A stretch of DNA of 64,000 nucleotides from Pseudohalocynthiibacter aestuariivivens (GCF_011040495.1 NZ_CP049037.1:1240001-1304000); one strand, 5' to 3'; positions 16,676-26,468 are shown, counted from the first letter of the stretch. Translations and numbers: made by a program. Notes: generated by a model not told the origin, from the sequence alone.

Positions 16676-17869
16676 CTAGCGTAGGATGCCCGAGTAATGC
16701 AGCATGCCCCAGCTGACCAACTCTCGCTCGATCCGGCCCCATTGCGCACCCATCCCGATGGGATCAAGTCGCGCGGCGGCTGCGATCTCGGCCAATGACC
16801 GGCGACCATTGATCGCCCCGATCAGCGGCGCGGACTCACGGCCCAAAGACAGATGGCTTTTGGTTCCCGGATAGGCCAGTTTGGGACGCTGCCCCTGTGC
16901 AAGACCCTGAGCCAGCTTTTGCGCTGCGATCCCGCGAATATGCGGGACAAGCGCGCGGTTCTTTCCCGATGCGGGCGACACCGGCGCGTCAGACGCCACG
17001 GCATAACCCACATGGGTCTTGATCGTGCCGCGCAGCTTTTCCGCTATGGCCATCTGCGCCGGCATGTCGAGGTGATCGGGCACCTCGGTCAGGCGGTCCA
17101 ACTGATAGAGGGCAGGCATGGCGAACCCGCTAAGAGCCCAGCCCCCCTGTTCCAGCGTTTGCAGCAAATCGGGCACCGAAAAAGCGCGGTCTTGCGAATG
17201 CAGCAGCAGGTCATAGAACCCCGCATCGCTGTTTTTGTGGTCTACGACATTTCGGTTGCCCGCAAAAGGATGGCCCTCGGGCAGTGTTTCCATAATTTTG
17301 CGCGCGGCCTTCAGACGTTGCTGTGGTGACTGGCCTTCTAACAGCGCGCCGAACGCCTCTTGCAGCGGATATACGCCGGATCGGCCGTAGGGCGCGTAAA
17401 CCATGAACCCCAGCCCGCCGCCCGGAGCCAAAGCCGCCCGTAACGCTGCGAAACCGGCCACGGGGTCGGGCAGATGGTGCAGCACACCACAGCAATCAAT
17501 ATAGTCAAAGGACCCGAGGTCAGGCGCATCCATCAGACTGCCGGTGATGAACTTGATCCCCGTCAGCCCGCGTGCACGTGCCCGCGCCTCGGCCACCTTA
17601 CGCGATGCGCTCGACAGATCCACATAGGTGATATCGCAGGGTTTCCCCGCCTGCGCCATCAGCTGTGCCAGTTGGATCAGCCCGTCCCCGGTGCCGCCCC
17701 CCGCCACGAGGGCACGCAACGGTTTTGACCAGTCGCGCTGCCCGCCGAATACAAAATGGTCGATTTCCAGCGGGTGCGAGGGCGACCCGGTGATCAGGCG
17801 CTTGGCCTCATCCTTGGGGTCGCGCTCTGGGTACGGATATGCCTCGTACTGGCCTTTGACCTGATTCAT
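16676..17869 (-). CDS. Class I SAM-dependent methyltransferase with C-terminal extension
   Basis: A 397-residue protein. The SAM-binding motif I VAGGGTGDGLIQLAQ lies near residue 54-68, the acidic residue closing beta2 in DITYVDLSS near 78-86, and motif II as DYIDCCGVLHHLPDP near 123-137. The C-terminal about 200 residues contain no recognised catalytic motif, ending in a small helical domain (NGRRSLAEIAAAARLD) that resembles a winged-helix-like tail. The substrate is unknown. Similar long methyltransferases in alphaproteobacteria are annotated only as methyltransferases. It lies 63 bp downstream of the 5'-nucleotidase gene on the same strand. Confidence 0.85.
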   Translation of the reverse strand: MNQVKGQYEAYPYPERDPKDEAKRLITGSPSHPLEIDHFVFGGQRDWSKPLRALVAGGGTGDGLIQLAQLMAQAGKPCDITYVDLSSASRKVAEARARARGLTGIKFITGSLMDAPDLGSFDYIDCCGVLHHLPDPVAGFAALRAALAPGGGLGFMVYAPYGRSGVYPLQEAFGALLEGQSPQQRLKAARKIMETLPEGHPFAGNRNVVDHKNSDAGFYDLLLHSQDRAFSVPDLLQTLEQGGWALSGFAMPALYQLDRLTEVPDHLDMPAQMAIAEKLRGTIKTHVGYAVASDAPVSPASGKNRALVPHIRGIAAQKLAQGLAQGQRPKLAYPGTKSHLSLGRESAPLIGAINGRRSLAEIAAAARLDPIGMGAQWGRIERELVSWGMLHYSGILR

Positions 17870-17932
17870 GTTGGTATTTGGCCTTTGCGACGGATTGCAT
17901 TGAGTATGTTGGAAACATTGAGACCCATGATG

Positions 17933-19498
17933 TCACTCGGAAACCGTGCGGACACGATCATCCACAGTCGGAGAGAATGGAATGCGCTGTGCAAGGTATT
18001 CAGCCAACACATCCGCGACATCGGGACCGTAATCATAAGGATCGCGCGCGTCTTTCAACACTGAATAGCCATCTCCACCGTTGCGCAGATAGTTGTTCGA
18101 GACCATCCCGTAAAGTCGATCTGGATCGAGCGCGACACCAGCTACTGTCACCTCCCGCACCCGGTTACCGGGCGCGGCAGAGGGATCATAGGTCACGCTC
18201 ATCCCCGCCACCTGTGGAAACCGACCTGCGCCCTCCTCGACTTGGCTCAGCCCGTTTTCCAGCGCCGCCCGCACCTCGGCTCCGGTCACGCGAAAGGTCG
18301 AGAGTGTGTTCTGGAATGGTAGTACGGTCAGAACTTCGCCCATGGTAACAGGGCCCGCATCAATGCCAGCGCGAACGCCACCGCCGTTTTGCAATGCAAT
18401 CTCGATGCCCTGATCCCTGACCCGTTCCAACATCGCCTCAGCAACGGCGATACCCATCTCGCATGGCCCGCTACGGCAGGTGTCACGATCACCGCCGATG
18501 GCGCTGGATGTTTCTGCCACGACCTTGTTCCTGATTGCCTCCAGCGGTGCGGCGGCCTCTGTCAGGCGCGCCAGCACATCGGCATTTTCGGAAACATCCG
18601 CATCAATCAGTTGCGGCGTCCCTGTCGCGGTGACGACATTGCCGGCCTTGTCAAAAGTCACATCAAGCGCGCCGAGGAACTTGCCATAGGCATATGCCTG
18701 CACGATTGCCGTATCGCCAATCATCGTGGGGTATGATCCTTCGGCGTCGGGGTCAGTCGGATGCAGATAGGTGTTGGAATGTCCACCGACGATGACGTCC
18801 ACGCCTGTCGTCTCGCGTGCAACGTGCTGATCAACGCCATATCCGCTGTGGGACAAGACGATGATGCGGGTGATGCCCGCATCGGTCAGTCGATCCACTT
18901 CGGTCTGTACGGCGGCAACCGGGTCGGAAAAAGTGACATTGGGGCCGGGCGTGGCCAGCTCATCAGTGTTTTGCGGCGTCAGACCGATTAGGCCCACTGT
19001 CATACCAGCACGCTCAATCACGATCGACTTGGCGATCTTGTCTGCCAGAAAAGGCTCGGCCGAAACATCGGCATTGGACATCAGTACGGGAAATTCCACA
19101 GCATCCACAAACCCGCGCAACACTTCTGGGCCATCGTCGAACTCGTGATTGCCAACGGTCATTGCATCATAGCCGAGCAAATTCATCATTTCTGCGGCCA
19201 GTTGACCCTTGTAATAAGTATAAAACAGGGTTCCCTGAAACTGATCGCCACCATCGACTAGGATCACCGGCGCGTCGGATGCAGCGCGGGCGGCCTGAAT
19301 CGCGGTAATCAACCGGGCGGTACCACCAAAGCATTTCCCCTCGACGTTGTCCTCCGGCTTGCACGTCGAATCGTATTTGTTGATCGGTTCGAAACGGGAA
19401 TGGAAATCGTTGGTGTGCAGAATGGTCAGGCGGTCCTGCGCCCATGCAGGCAACGTCACAAAGCTTAACACGGCTGCGGTCATTAGGGGGTGGATCAT
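17933..19498 (-). CDS. Periplasmic bifunctional metallophosphatase/5'-nucleotidase (UshA-like)
   Basis: From ATG 19498 the protein has 521 residues, with a ribosome site AAGGAGA eight bases upstream and a signal peptide ending PAWAQ. The metallophosphatase domain has LHTNDFHSRFEP (metal ligands Asp, His), DGGDQFQGT, VGNHEFD and a late GGHSNT motif, so the dinuclear metal site is complete. The C-terminal 5'-nucleotidase domain carries NGGGVRAGI and NNYLRNGGDGY for substrate binding. It hydrolyses extracellular nucleotides to nucleosides and phosphate, which could feed the nucleoside salvage genes at 43-47 kb. Confidence 0.93.
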   Translation of the reverse strand: MIHPLMTAAVLSFVTLPAWAQDRLTILHTNDFHSRFEPINKYDSTCKPEDNVEGKCFGGTARLITAIQAARAASDAPVILVDGGDQFQGTLFYTYYKGQLAAEMMNLLGYDAMTVGNHEFDDGPEVLRGFVDAVEFPVLMSNADVSAEPFLADKIAKSIVIERAGMTVGLIGLTPQNTDELATPGPNVTFSDPVAAVQTEVDRLTDAGITRIIVLSHSGYGVDQHVARETTGVDVIVGGHSNTYLHPTDPDAEGSYPTMIGDTAIVQAYAYGKFLGALDVTFDKAGNVVTATGTPQLIDADVSENADVLARLTEAAAPLEAIRNKVVAETSSAIGGDRDTCRSGPCEMGIAVAEAMLERVRDQGIEIALQNGGGVRAGIDAGPVTMGEVLTVLPFQNTLSTFRVTGAEVRAALENGLSQVEEGAGRFPQVAGMSVTYDPSAAPGNRVREVTVAGVALDPDRLYGMVSNNYLRNGGDGYSVLKDARDPYDYGPDVADVLAEYLAQRIPFSPTVDDRVRTVSE

Positions 19499-19616
19499 TG
19501 GCAGTCTCCTTGGCAACAGAGGACACGAGTATGCCGGACAATCGTGCCCTGTCACGCGTGCGGCGTCAAACCTATCTGTGCTTGACCGCGCGCGCGCAGG
19601 CGGGCATCACCCGGCC

Positions 19617-19955
19617 ATGATCATTTACAAGATTTTTCGCGCGCCCGAATGGGCCGATTTACGCGCCAACGGCCAAAGCGACGGAGCGCCTGTCGATCTG
19701 GCCGATGGGTTCGTGCATTTTTCGACACCCGCGCAAGCCGCCGAAACGGCAGCCAAGCATTTTGCAGGCGAAGACGGCCTGATGCTGCTAGGCGTTGAAA
19801 CCGACCGGCTGGGGGATGATCTGCGATGGGAACCCTCGCGCGGTGGGGCACTCTTTCCACATCTCTACCGCGAGTTACGTCTGTCAGACGTGTCATGGGC
19901 ACAGCCGCTGCCACTGGCGGACGGTCAACATCAGTTTCCGCCCGGTGTCGAATGA
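19617..19955 (+). CDS. DUF952 family protein
   Basis: A 112-residue cytosolic protein matching DUF952: [13 protein letters not shown] at the start, then [20 protein letters not shown] (about 35-55) and [19 protein letters not shown] (about 72-90). The family resembles ADP-ribose/glutathione-related folds in structure but its reaction is unknown. Its TGA overlaps the pyrD ATG (ATGA), so it is translated together with pyrD; the pairing with pyrD is common in alphaproteobacteria, from memory of the group. Confidence 0.87.
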   Translation: MIIYKIFRAPEWADLRANGQSDGAPVDLADGFVHFSTPAQAAETAAKHFAGEDGLMLLGVETDRLGDDLRWEPSRGGALFPHLYRELRLSDVSWAQPLPLADGQHQFPPGVE

Positions 19956-21010
19956 ACAGGCTGGAACGTCTCGGGCTTGGACTGCTGCATCGGTGCGACC
20001 CGGAGCGGGCGCATGGTTTGGCCCTTAGGGCGCTGCGCCTCGGTCTGGTGCCCCTGCCCGGCCAGATCACCAGCACACGTCTGAGGACTGAGGTTGCCGG
20101 GATGACGTTGCCTAATCCTGTTGGCCTTGCCGCCGGGTTTGACAAGAACGCCGAGACGTTGGAACCGCTGTCGCGTGCGGGCTTCGGCATGATCGAAGTC
20201 GGCGCGGTAACCCCTCACGCACAATCCGGCAATCCGCGTCCGCGTCTGTTCCGTCTGCGCAATGACCGCGCAGTGATCAACCGTTTCGGATTTAACAATG
20301 CTGGAATGGACGCCGCCGAAGAACGGCTGGCCAAACGCCCCAGAGATGCCGTGATCGGCCTGAACCTAGGCGCGAACAAGGACAGCGCCGATCGGGCCGA
20401 TGATTTCGCCCGTGTCTTGGCCCATTGCGGTCGGCATCTTGATTTCGCGACGGTCAACGTCTCTTCTCCCAACACGGAAAAGCTGCGCGATCTACAAGGG
20501 ACAGCGGCGCTGACCACCCTATTGGCAGGTGTGATGGAAGTGCGCGATTGGCTGGAGCGGCCTATCCCGATTTTTCTCAAGATCGCGCCGGATCTGAACG
20601 AAGCCGAGCTTGCAGAAATCGCCGAAGTGGCAAGGATTTCCGCTCTCGATGGTATCATCGCTACCAACACGACACTGGATCGTAACGGGTTGACGGATAC
20701 CACCCGTGACGAAAAGGGCGGCCTGTCGGGCGCGCCGCTCTTTGCCAAGTCCACGCGCGTTCTGGCACAGTTATCGAAGTTGACCGCGGGGAACATCCCC
20801 CTGATCGGCGTCGGCGGAATCGCCAGCGCCGAGGACGCCTATGTCAAGATTTGCGCCGGGGCCTCTGCGGTACAACTTTACTCTGCACTGGTTTACGAAG
20901 GCTTGTCGCTGGTCCCACGCATCACCGCTGGACTGGACCGGTTGCTTGAGGCCGATGGGCACACATCGGTCGCGGCTGCGGTCGGCACAAAACGAGAAGA
21001 ATGGCTATGA
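19952..21010 (+). CDS. pyrD: Dihydroorotate dehydrogenase (quinone), class 2
   Basis: A 352-residue FMN enzyme that oxidises dihydroorotate to orotate in pyrimidine synthesis, giving electrons to quinone at the inner membrane. Class 2 is shown by the N-terminal amphipathic extension (about 1-40), [16 protein letters not shown] (about 61-76), and the catalytic serine in [13 protein letters not shown] near 170-180. The FMN phosphate segment [12 protein letters not shown] lies near 285-300. The start at ATG 19952 overlaps the DUF952 stop, and its stop overlaps the start region of arsC, forming a three-gene unit. Confidence 0.96.
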   Translation: MNRLERLGLGLLHRCDPERAHGLALRALRLGLVPLPGQITSTRLRTEVAGMTLPNPVGLAAGFDKNAETLEPLSRAGFGMIEVGAVTPHAQSGNPRPRLFRLRNDRAVINRFGFNNAGMDAAEERLAKRPRDAVIGLNLGANKDSADRADDFARVLAHCGRHLDFATVNVSSPNTEKLRDLQGTAALTTLLAGVMEVRDWLERPIPIFLKIAPDLNEAELAEIAEVARISALDGIIATNTTLDRNGLTDTTRDEKGGLSGAPLFAKSTRVLAQLSKLTAGNIPLIGVGGIASAEDAYVKICAGASAVQLYSALVYEGLSLVPRITAGLDRLLEADGHTSVAAAVGTKREEWL

Positions 21011-21348
21011 TCACGTATTGGCACAATCCGCGCTGTTCAAAATCACGCGCTGGTCTGGCATTGTTGGAGGCGCGCGGCGCTCAGCTGACTGTGCGGAAGT
21101 ATCTGGAAGATGCCCCAACAGAGGCAGAGCTGCGTTCGGTGCATGCGCTGCTGGAACGGCCCTTGGCTGACATGTTGCGTCCGACAGAGGCCCAGTTCCG
21201 CGAGTTGGGACTAAGCCTGTCCGACGCCGAAAACGATCTCTTTGCCGCAATGGCCGCACATCCAAAACTGATCGAACGCCCTATCGCATTTACCGATACA
21301 GCCGCAGCGATCGGGCGTCCGTCCGAAGACCTGCTGCGCCTGTTGTGA
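21007..21348 (+). CDS. arsC: ArsC family arsenate reductase-like protein
   Basis: A 113-residue thioredoxin-fold protein. HNPRCSKSR near residues 6-14 contains the catalytic cysteine (Cys10), and [11 protein letters not shown] supplies the arginine of the active site, as in glutaredoxin-dependent ArsC. It could reduce arsenate to arsenite; however no arsenite exporter or ArsR is near, and family members outside ars operons often have unproven roles. I prefer ATG 21007, which overlaps the pyrD stop (ATGA) and has GAGAAG six bases upstream; ATG 21001 is two codons earlier. Confidence 0.85.
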   Translation: MITYWHNPRCSKSRAGLALLEARGAQLTVRKYLEDAPTEAELRSVHALLERPLADMLRPTEAQFRELGLSLSDAENDLFAAMAAHPKLIERPIAFTDTAAAIGRPSEDLLRLL

Positions 21349-21433
21349 CGACCGGACGACCGTCAATCGGGCAGCTTGCAATGCGTCTCGATGAGACTAA
21401 ATCCGTGCCAATGTTAATGAGATACCTAAAACC

Positions 21434-23056
21434 ATGACATTCGCCCAAAGCACCGGTCGCTGGCTCGATACGGTGCTGTTTGACCTCTTTCGACAGATGC
21501 GCTGGTCATTCCTGCCGCCGCTGATGGTCTACCTTGCTTATGGTGTTTCAACCCTGACCACGATCGTCGGCGTGTTTTTCGTCAAGGAGTATCTAGGCCT
21601 CTCTGCCGCGTTCCTCGCCGGACTGACCTTTTGGGCGGGATTGCCTTGGGCCTTGAAAATGCCGCTGGGGCATCTGGTGGATATCATATGGCGTTGGAAA
21701 TGGCTGCTGCTCTATCTCGGGGCGGGGCTGGTCGCGGGCAGTTTCACCATCATGTATCTGTTGATCACGGCACCAGAGGCCATGGGCGCGGTACTGCCGG
21801 TAGCGGCATGGTATGTCGCGTCAACATTGCTGGCACCCTGTGGCTTGGTGTTGCAGGACGCGGTTGCCGACGCGATGTCGGTCGAGGCCGTGCCACGACG
21901 TGGCCCGGATGGCACCCCTCTGGACGAAGACACATTGCGGGCTATGCACACGACAATGCAGATGCTGGGGCGCATCGCGCTGATCGGCGGGACCCTGATC
22001 GTCGCCCTGATCAACATCGTGGCCTTCGACGACGTCGACACGTTGCCACAAGCAGCCAAGGCAGAGGTCTATGCCGAGATCTACCTCATCGCGATGATGG
22101 TGCCGCTGATTTCAGTCTCGGGCGTGATCCTCGCATCCGTACAGCGACGGCGCGCCATCCACCGCGCAGCGCGAGCCGGGCGTGATACCCAACGCCTGAT
22201 CGACCGGCCCGGACCACCAACGCAGGTAAACCCGTGGTATTTTGTCGGCGGCGGCGCCTTCGTTGCATTGTCGTTAACCGTCGGCCTGCTGAACGTGCCC
22301 TTTGCACAGGAAATCGTTTTTGTCGGCTCGATGGCAATCGTGCTGACACTGATGCGGCAACTGATGCGCAGCTTGCCAGCCGCACAGGCTCGTATGCTGC
22401 TAGGCACGGCTCTGATCATTTTTGTCTTTCGTGCCGTCCCTTTACCCGGCCAAGGGGCCACTTGGTTCACCATTGACGAGTTGGGGTTCGATCCGCAATT
22501 CCTATCGGTGCTGCAACTGGTTGCAGCTGCGCTGACGCTTGCCGCAATGATTGTCCTGCGCCCGTTCATGGCCCAGCGGCGGCTGACGCAGGTCTATCTG
22601 ATCCTCACGATCGCAGCGGGTCTGCTCGCCCTGCCCAACATCGCACTTTACTACGGGGTACAAGACATCACCGCCCCGCTGACCGGCGGGCTGATTGATG
22701 CACGTTTCATCGCGGTGCTGGATACCGCAGCGGAATCCCCGCTCAGCCAGATCGCGCTCATTCCGATGCTGGCCTGGATCGCGCGCAATGCCCCTGATAA
22801 CCTCAAGGCAACGTTCTTTGCCGTCATGGCATCATTCACCAATCTGGCCCTTTCAGCCAGTTCGCTGGCAACGAAATATCTGAATCAGATTTTCGTGGTC
22901 AGCCGCGAGGTTACAGACACCACAGGCGTGGTCGAGATACCCGCCGATTACAGCCAACTTGGTCGGGTGCTGATTACTGCCGGTGTTCTGGGATTTGTTC
23001 TGCCCTTGCTGACGATCCTGCTGGTGCAGCACTCGCGCCTGCGCACCACGGACTAG
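21434..23056 (+). CDS. MFS-type transporter, BT1 (folate-biopterin)-like
   Basis: A 540-residue membrane protein with about twelve hydrophobic segments. The opening region LMVYLAYGVSTLTTIVGVFF and LSAAFLAGLTFWAGLPWALK (about 56-75), followed by MPLGHLVD and LQDAVADAMSVEA, resembles the folate-biopterin transporter (BT1) branch of the major facilitator superfamily. That match is by eye only and the substrate is uncertain. The gene stands alone between arsC and a convergent VOC gene. No regulatory site is evident in the 85-bp gap upstream. Confidence 0.75.
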   Translation: MTFAQSTGRWLDTVLFDLFRQMRWSFLPPLMVYLAYGVSTLTTIVGVFFVKEYLGLSAAFLAGLTFWAGLPWALKMPLGHLVDIIWRWKWLLLYLGAGLVAGSFTIMYLLITAPEAMGAVLPVAAWYVASTLLAPCGLVLQDAVADAMSVEAVPRRGPDGTPLDEDTLRAMHTTMQMLGRIALIGGTLIVALINIVAFDDVDTLPQAAKAEVYAEIYLIAMMVPLISVSGVILASVQRRRAIHRAARAGRDTQRLIDRPGPPTQVNPWYFVGGGAFVALSLTVGLLNVPFAQEIVFVGSMAIVLTLMRQLMRSLPAAQARMLLGTALIIFVFRAVPLPGQGATWFTIDELGFDPQFLSVLQLVAAALTLAAMIVLRPFMAQRRLTQVYLILTIAAGLLALPNIALYYGVQDITAPLTGGLIDARFIAVLDTAAESPLSQIALIPMLAWIARNAPDNLKATFFAVMASFTNLALSASSLATKYLNQIFVVSREVTDTTGVVEIPADYSQLGRVLITAGVLGFVLPLLTILLVQHSRLRTTD

Positions 23057-23070
23057 CCGCCGCGAGGCAG

Positions 23071-23454
23071 TCAATCGTCCGGTGCATCCACATGCTGATC
23101 CAGCATCACCGAGTTACCGTCGGGGTCGCGCAGGATCAGGCTGGCTGGCCCGGTTCCGCCGCCAGTCTCGCGCTCGATTTTCAGCCCCGCCTTTTTCAAT
23201 CGCGCCTCGATCGTTCGAATGTCAGAGAATGCGGGTTTCGATGCGCCGCTCTGATCCCAGCCCGGATTAAACGTAAGGATGTTGCCCTCAAACATACCTT
23301 CGAAAAGGCCGATCACAGTATCGCCATTACGTAAAATGAGCCAACCCTGATCTGGCGAGCCGCCAGCCTCGGCGAACCCCAGCGCCTCATAAAACCCCCG
23401 CGACCGTGTCAGATTCTTGACTGCGAGACTGATCGAGAATGCTCCTAAATCCAT
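23071..23454 (-). CDS. VOC (glyoxalase/bleomycin resistance) family protein
   Basis: A 127-residue protein with the paired beta-alpha-beta-beta-beta pattern of the vicinal oxygen chelate fold: it begins with ISLAVKNLTRSRGFYEALGF (8-27) and ends with LILRDPDGNSVMLDQH (about 106-121). Such proteins are dioxygenases, isomerases or binding proteins for antibiotics; the substrate is not clear. The start has GGAGGA nearby upstream. It is convergent with the BT1-like transporter. Confidence 0.87.
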   Translation of the reverse strand: MDLGAFSISLAVKNLTRSRGFYEALGFAEAGGSPDQGWLILRNGDTVIGLFEGMFEGNILTFNPGWDQSGASKPAFSDIRTIEARLKKAGLKIERETGGGTGPASLILRDPDGNSVMLDQHVDAPDD

Positions 23455-23516
23455 GCCGTTTCCTCCTTGCTACCGATCAGGAGCTTAGCACGGCCCGCCG
23501 GGTGACGAGCAATATC

Positions 23517-24848
23517 TCAGGGACCTGCCGCGCGTTCCAGCGCCGGATAGCGCGCCCCCAAGGACAGCCCGCGCACGACAAAGGATATGAGCAACGCAAT
23601 CCAAAGGCCGTGATTTCCGAAATTCGGCACCAGCAGCAGCACCGCCACACCATAGATCACAGCACTGATAACCATCATGTTGCGCATGTCGCGCGTGCGC
23701 GTCGCACCGATGAAAATTCCGTCGAGCATCCACGCAGCAACCCCCAGCAGCGGTGCCACGATCATATAAGGCAGATAGGTTTGCGCCGCCGCCTGCACTT
23801 CTGGTGCCTTTGCCATCAGCCAAATCCCCCACACGCCGACAATCCAGAACCCTATCATCAGCATCACACTGCACCCAACACCCCAAATACTGGTTATGAT
23901 CGATGCACGTCGCACGCGTGTCATCGAACGCGCCCCGAAAGCGGCACCTACCAGCGCCTCGGCGGCAAAGGCAAACCCGTCCAGCGCATAGGCGGTGATA
24001 TGCAAGAACTGAATCAGAACCTGATTGGCGGCCAGCGTCACGTCGCCGAAATCGCTGGCAAGAAACAAGAACGAGACAAAGATCATCTCCAGCATCAGCG
24101 ACCGCAGCAGGATGTCTACATTGACCCCCAGAATCAGGCGTAACCGGTCAGGATCAAATACACGCGCCCAATCACGCCATGCCGGCACTCTGAACGCCGC
24201 CCGACAAAACCACAGGCCCAAGGCCAATCCACTCCATTCCGCGATAAACGTCGCCCAGGCCACCCCCTCTACGCCCCAACCAAGGCCGAGGACGAACCAC
24301 AAATCCAGCACGATGTTTGCGCCGTTCATCAGCACTTGGATCATCAGAACGGCGCCCGTCCGTTCCAAAGCAATCAGCCAGCCGGTCACGGCATAGAGCG
24401 CAATGATTGCTGGCGCACTCCAAACGCGAATATTCATATAGTCGCGCGCAAGGGTCTCGACCTCAGCACTGGCGGGGGCCATGCGGAACGCCCCCCAGAA
24501 CAACGGTAACTGCAAGGCGATGATGGCCACGCCACCCGCAGCCGCGATCATCAAAGATCGGGTCAGCATAGCGGCGACTTCACCTGTTTGGCCGGCACCG
24601 TTGGCCTGACTGGTCAGCCCACTGGTACCCATCCGCAGGAATCCGAAAACCCAATAGAGTGCCGTGAGGATGATCGCGCCGATCCCGACTGCGCCGATCG
24701 GTGCAGCCAAACCCAGCTGCCCCACCACACCAGTGTCCACGGCACCGAGGATCGGAACGGTCGCGTTGGAAATCACGATGGGGCCCGCAATGCGCAACAC
24801 GCGCATATGCGTCAGGGGCCCGGCAGCAATTGCCACACTATCAGCCAT
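23517..24848 (-). CDS. MATE family efflux transporter (DinF-like)
   Basis: A 443-residue polytopic membrane protein with two related halves (about twelve hydrophobic segments), typical of MATE exporters: MRVLRIAGPIVISNATVPIL at 16-35 and ALDGFAFAAEALVGAAFGAR in the second half. These proteins export drugs and metabolites by sodium or proton exchange. The gene overlaps the upstream thioesterase gene by 8 bp, so it is the last gene of a three-gene unit (thioesterase, thioesterase, MATE). Confidence 0.92.
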   Translation of the reverse strand: MADSVAIAAGPLTHMRVLRIAGPIVISNATVPILGAVDTGVVGQLGLAAPIGAVGIGAIILTALYWVFGFLRMGTSGLTSQANGAGQTGEVAAMLTRSLMIAAAGGVAIIALQLPLFWGAFRMAPASAEVETLARDYMNIRVWSAPAIIALYAVTGWLIALERTGAVLMIQVLMNGANIVLDLWFVLGLGWGVEGVAWATFIAEWSGLALGLWFCRAAFRVPAWRDWARVFDPDRLRLILGVNVDILLRSLMLEMIFVSFLFLASDFGDVTLAANQVLIQFLHITAYALDGFAFAAEALVGAAFGARSMTRVRRASIITSIWGVGCSVMLMIGFWIVGVWGIWLMAKAPEVQAAAQTYLPYMIVAPLLGVAAWMLDGIFIGATRTRDMRNMMVISAVIYGVAVLLLVPNFGNHGLWIALLISFVVRGLSLGARYPALERAAGP

Positions 24849-25362
24849 CGCGGCGCGGCATCAGAAAATGTCCCGTTGCCTGCGCAAACGCGCGGTCTCG
24901 GTTATCCTGCCACGCCTCAACATGCACCGACGCATAACGCCGCCCCGACCGATTGATCTTGGCCCGTGCATACGCATCGCGCGGCAGGCCCGTTCGCAGG
25001 TAGTCCACAGTAAAATCGATCGTTTTGGGCAGGCGCGGCATTTGCCCCGCCGCCAGCGCCTCGGCCTCGGCCCCACCGCTTTCGATTTCGGGCCACAACA
25101 TTGACCAGCTGAGGCTGATGATTGCGGTCACTTCCAAAAATGCCGCAGTTGCACCGCCGTGAAGCGCGGGAAGAATAGGATTGCCGATCAGAGCATCCTG
25201 ATAGGCCAGAACTCCGGTCAGTTCGTCCCCGCGCCGATCAAAAGTGATTCCCAGAAATCCAATGTAAGGCACGCCAGAAACCAGCGCGTTCAACGCCTCA
25301 TCACGGCGCTGCTTGACGACCTGCACCGGTTCGGGGCGCGGGCGGCGGGGGGGCTTTTCCAT
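24841..25362 (-). CDS. PaaI-type hotdog thioesterase
   Basis: A 173-residue hotdog-fold protein. The LPALHGGATAAFLEVTAIISL segment (about 66-86) matches the PaaI-type HGG motif, with SVHVEAWQDNRDRAFAQATGHFL as the last strands. It likely hydrolyses an acyl-CoA in the cytosol; the chain preference is unknown. Its ATG (25360-25362) overlaps by one base the TGA of the second thioesterase (TGATG), and its 3' end overlaps the MATE start. The GTG one codon earlier is an alternative start. Confidence 0.87.
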   Translation of the reverse strand: MEKPPRRPRPEPVQVVKQRRDEALNALVSGVPYIGFLGITFDRRGDELTGVLAYQDALIGNPILPALHGGATAAFLEVTAIISLSWSMLWPEIESGGAEAEALAAGQMPRLPKTIDFTVDYLRTGLPRDAYARAKINRSGRRYASVHVEAWQDNRDRAFAQATGHFLMPRRDG

Positions 25363-25793
25363 CACTTGCCCTCCACGGTAAAGGTACCGGTGGCTGTAGC
25401 GACCGGTCGATCATCATCATCGTCCAGAGCTGTCGCCCGAACAAAAGCGACGGACCGGGTGATATGATAGCACTCGGCGCGGGCTCGGATTGTCTGGCCC
25501 GGCGTCGCAGGACGCATATAGTCGATCCGAAGCGCGATCGTTGCGGTACCCCCGACAGACTCAGGATGACACATCGCCGCGGCACCACAACAGGTATCCA
25601 TCAAAGCACTGACCGCTCCGCCGTGGATGACGCCGCTTTCGGGATCACCAACCAGCTTTTGATCCCAAGGCATCGCCATCTCTGCACGACCATCCTTCAT
25701 AACATGGGCCGTCATGCCAAGCGCCACCGCATGAGGCAGCTCGCGAAAGAACTGCATTCCCGGATGGTTGCCGTCATCGTTTATGCTGCTCAT
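25362..25793 (-). CDS. PaaI-type hotdog thioesterase (second copy)
   Basis: About 143 residues from ATG 25793 (an ATG at 25814 would add seven). The motif GVIHGGAVSALMDTCCGAA is the classical PaaI HGG-x-x-x-x-L-x-D signature with the catalytic aspartate present, and the C-terminal AVFTVEGK-like strand closes the fold. It is the first gene of the thioesterase-thioesterase-MATE unit. The neighbour paralogue differs enough that the two may form a heteromer or have separate substrates. It lies divergent from the MerR gene that opens the fatty acid oxidation block. Confidence 0.88.
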   Translation of the reverse strand: MSSINDDGNHPGMQFFRELPHAVALGMTAHVMKDGRAEMAMPWDQKLVGDPESGVIHGGAVSALMDTCCGAAAMCHPESVGGTATIALRIDYMRPATPGQTIRARAECYHITRSVAFVRATALDDDDDRPVATATGTFTVEGK

Positions 25794-26009
25794 GTCACGG
25801 ACCTTGTATACCATCGCTTCGGGATTACGCCGCCTTTATTGTCACTTGGCCCACAGCACGCAAGCGCCGATTGGCGCAACCCACGTCCGGCATCGCAGCC
25901 CCAAGAGCGCCAAATCGCCGTCGACCTGCGGCAATGAAGGGGTTTCACAATGTTCAAAAATACGGCACTCTGACGGAACTTGATGCCATGTTTCGCGTTG
26001 GGTGTAGCG

Positions 26010-26381
26010 ATGCCAGAACCACGTTTGTCCCTAAAGCAGATGTGCGCAAAGTTCGACGTAACGCCGCGTACACTGAGATATTACGAGTATATCGAGCTGC
26101 TTCAGCCCGAACGAGATGGGCGTGCGCGATACTATGGCGCCCGGGAAATGGCACGAATGACGCTCATCCTTCGCGGGCGCAAGTTCGGCTTCAGCCTAGA
26201 AGAAATTCGTCAGTGGCTACTGATCTACGAGAACGACGGCACAACTGCGCAAATGAGCAGTTGGATTGATCTGGCGGATAAGCAGCTACGCGAGCTCGCC
26301 GATCAGCGTGAACAGATCGACGAAGCGATAGAAGAATTGCAAAAGCTCCGCGATGATACATCCGCCTCTCTGAAGAACTGA
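26010..26381 (+). CDS. MerR family transcriptional regulator (first of two)
   Basis: From ATG 26010 the protein has 123 residues. The winged-helix part LKQMCAKFDVTPRTLRYYEYIELLQPER (about 8-35) is a MerR DNA-binding domain, followed by a long dimerising coiled coil (about 80-118). There is no cysteine-rich metal site, so it is not a metal sensor; the short helical tail resembles regulators of acyl-CoA and branched-chain amino acid catabolism. It shares a high similarity in the [10 protein letters not shown] region with the second MerR at 26552. Upstream 195 bp carry a GCGCC-GATT-GGCGC hairpin (25864-25877) and nothing else clear. Confidence 0.87.
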   Translation: MPEPRLSLKQMCAKFDVTPRTLRYYEYIELLQPERDGRARYYGAREMARMTLILRGRKFGFSLEEIRQWLLIYENDGTTAQMSSWIDLADKQLRELADQREQIDEAIEELQKLRDDTSASLKN

Positions 26382-26468
26382 GCCTCGGTCTGCGGCTCGT
26401 CAGGCAGCAAACCTGACCTTGCTTTTGCCGGATAAACCAACAATCCCCCAAAAGTGACGCGACGTCGG

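Noticed and set aside
21414..21428. TTAATGAGATACCTA before the BT1-like transporter as a CtrA site
   Set aside because: The second half reads CCTA instead of TTAA, so it fails the consensus.
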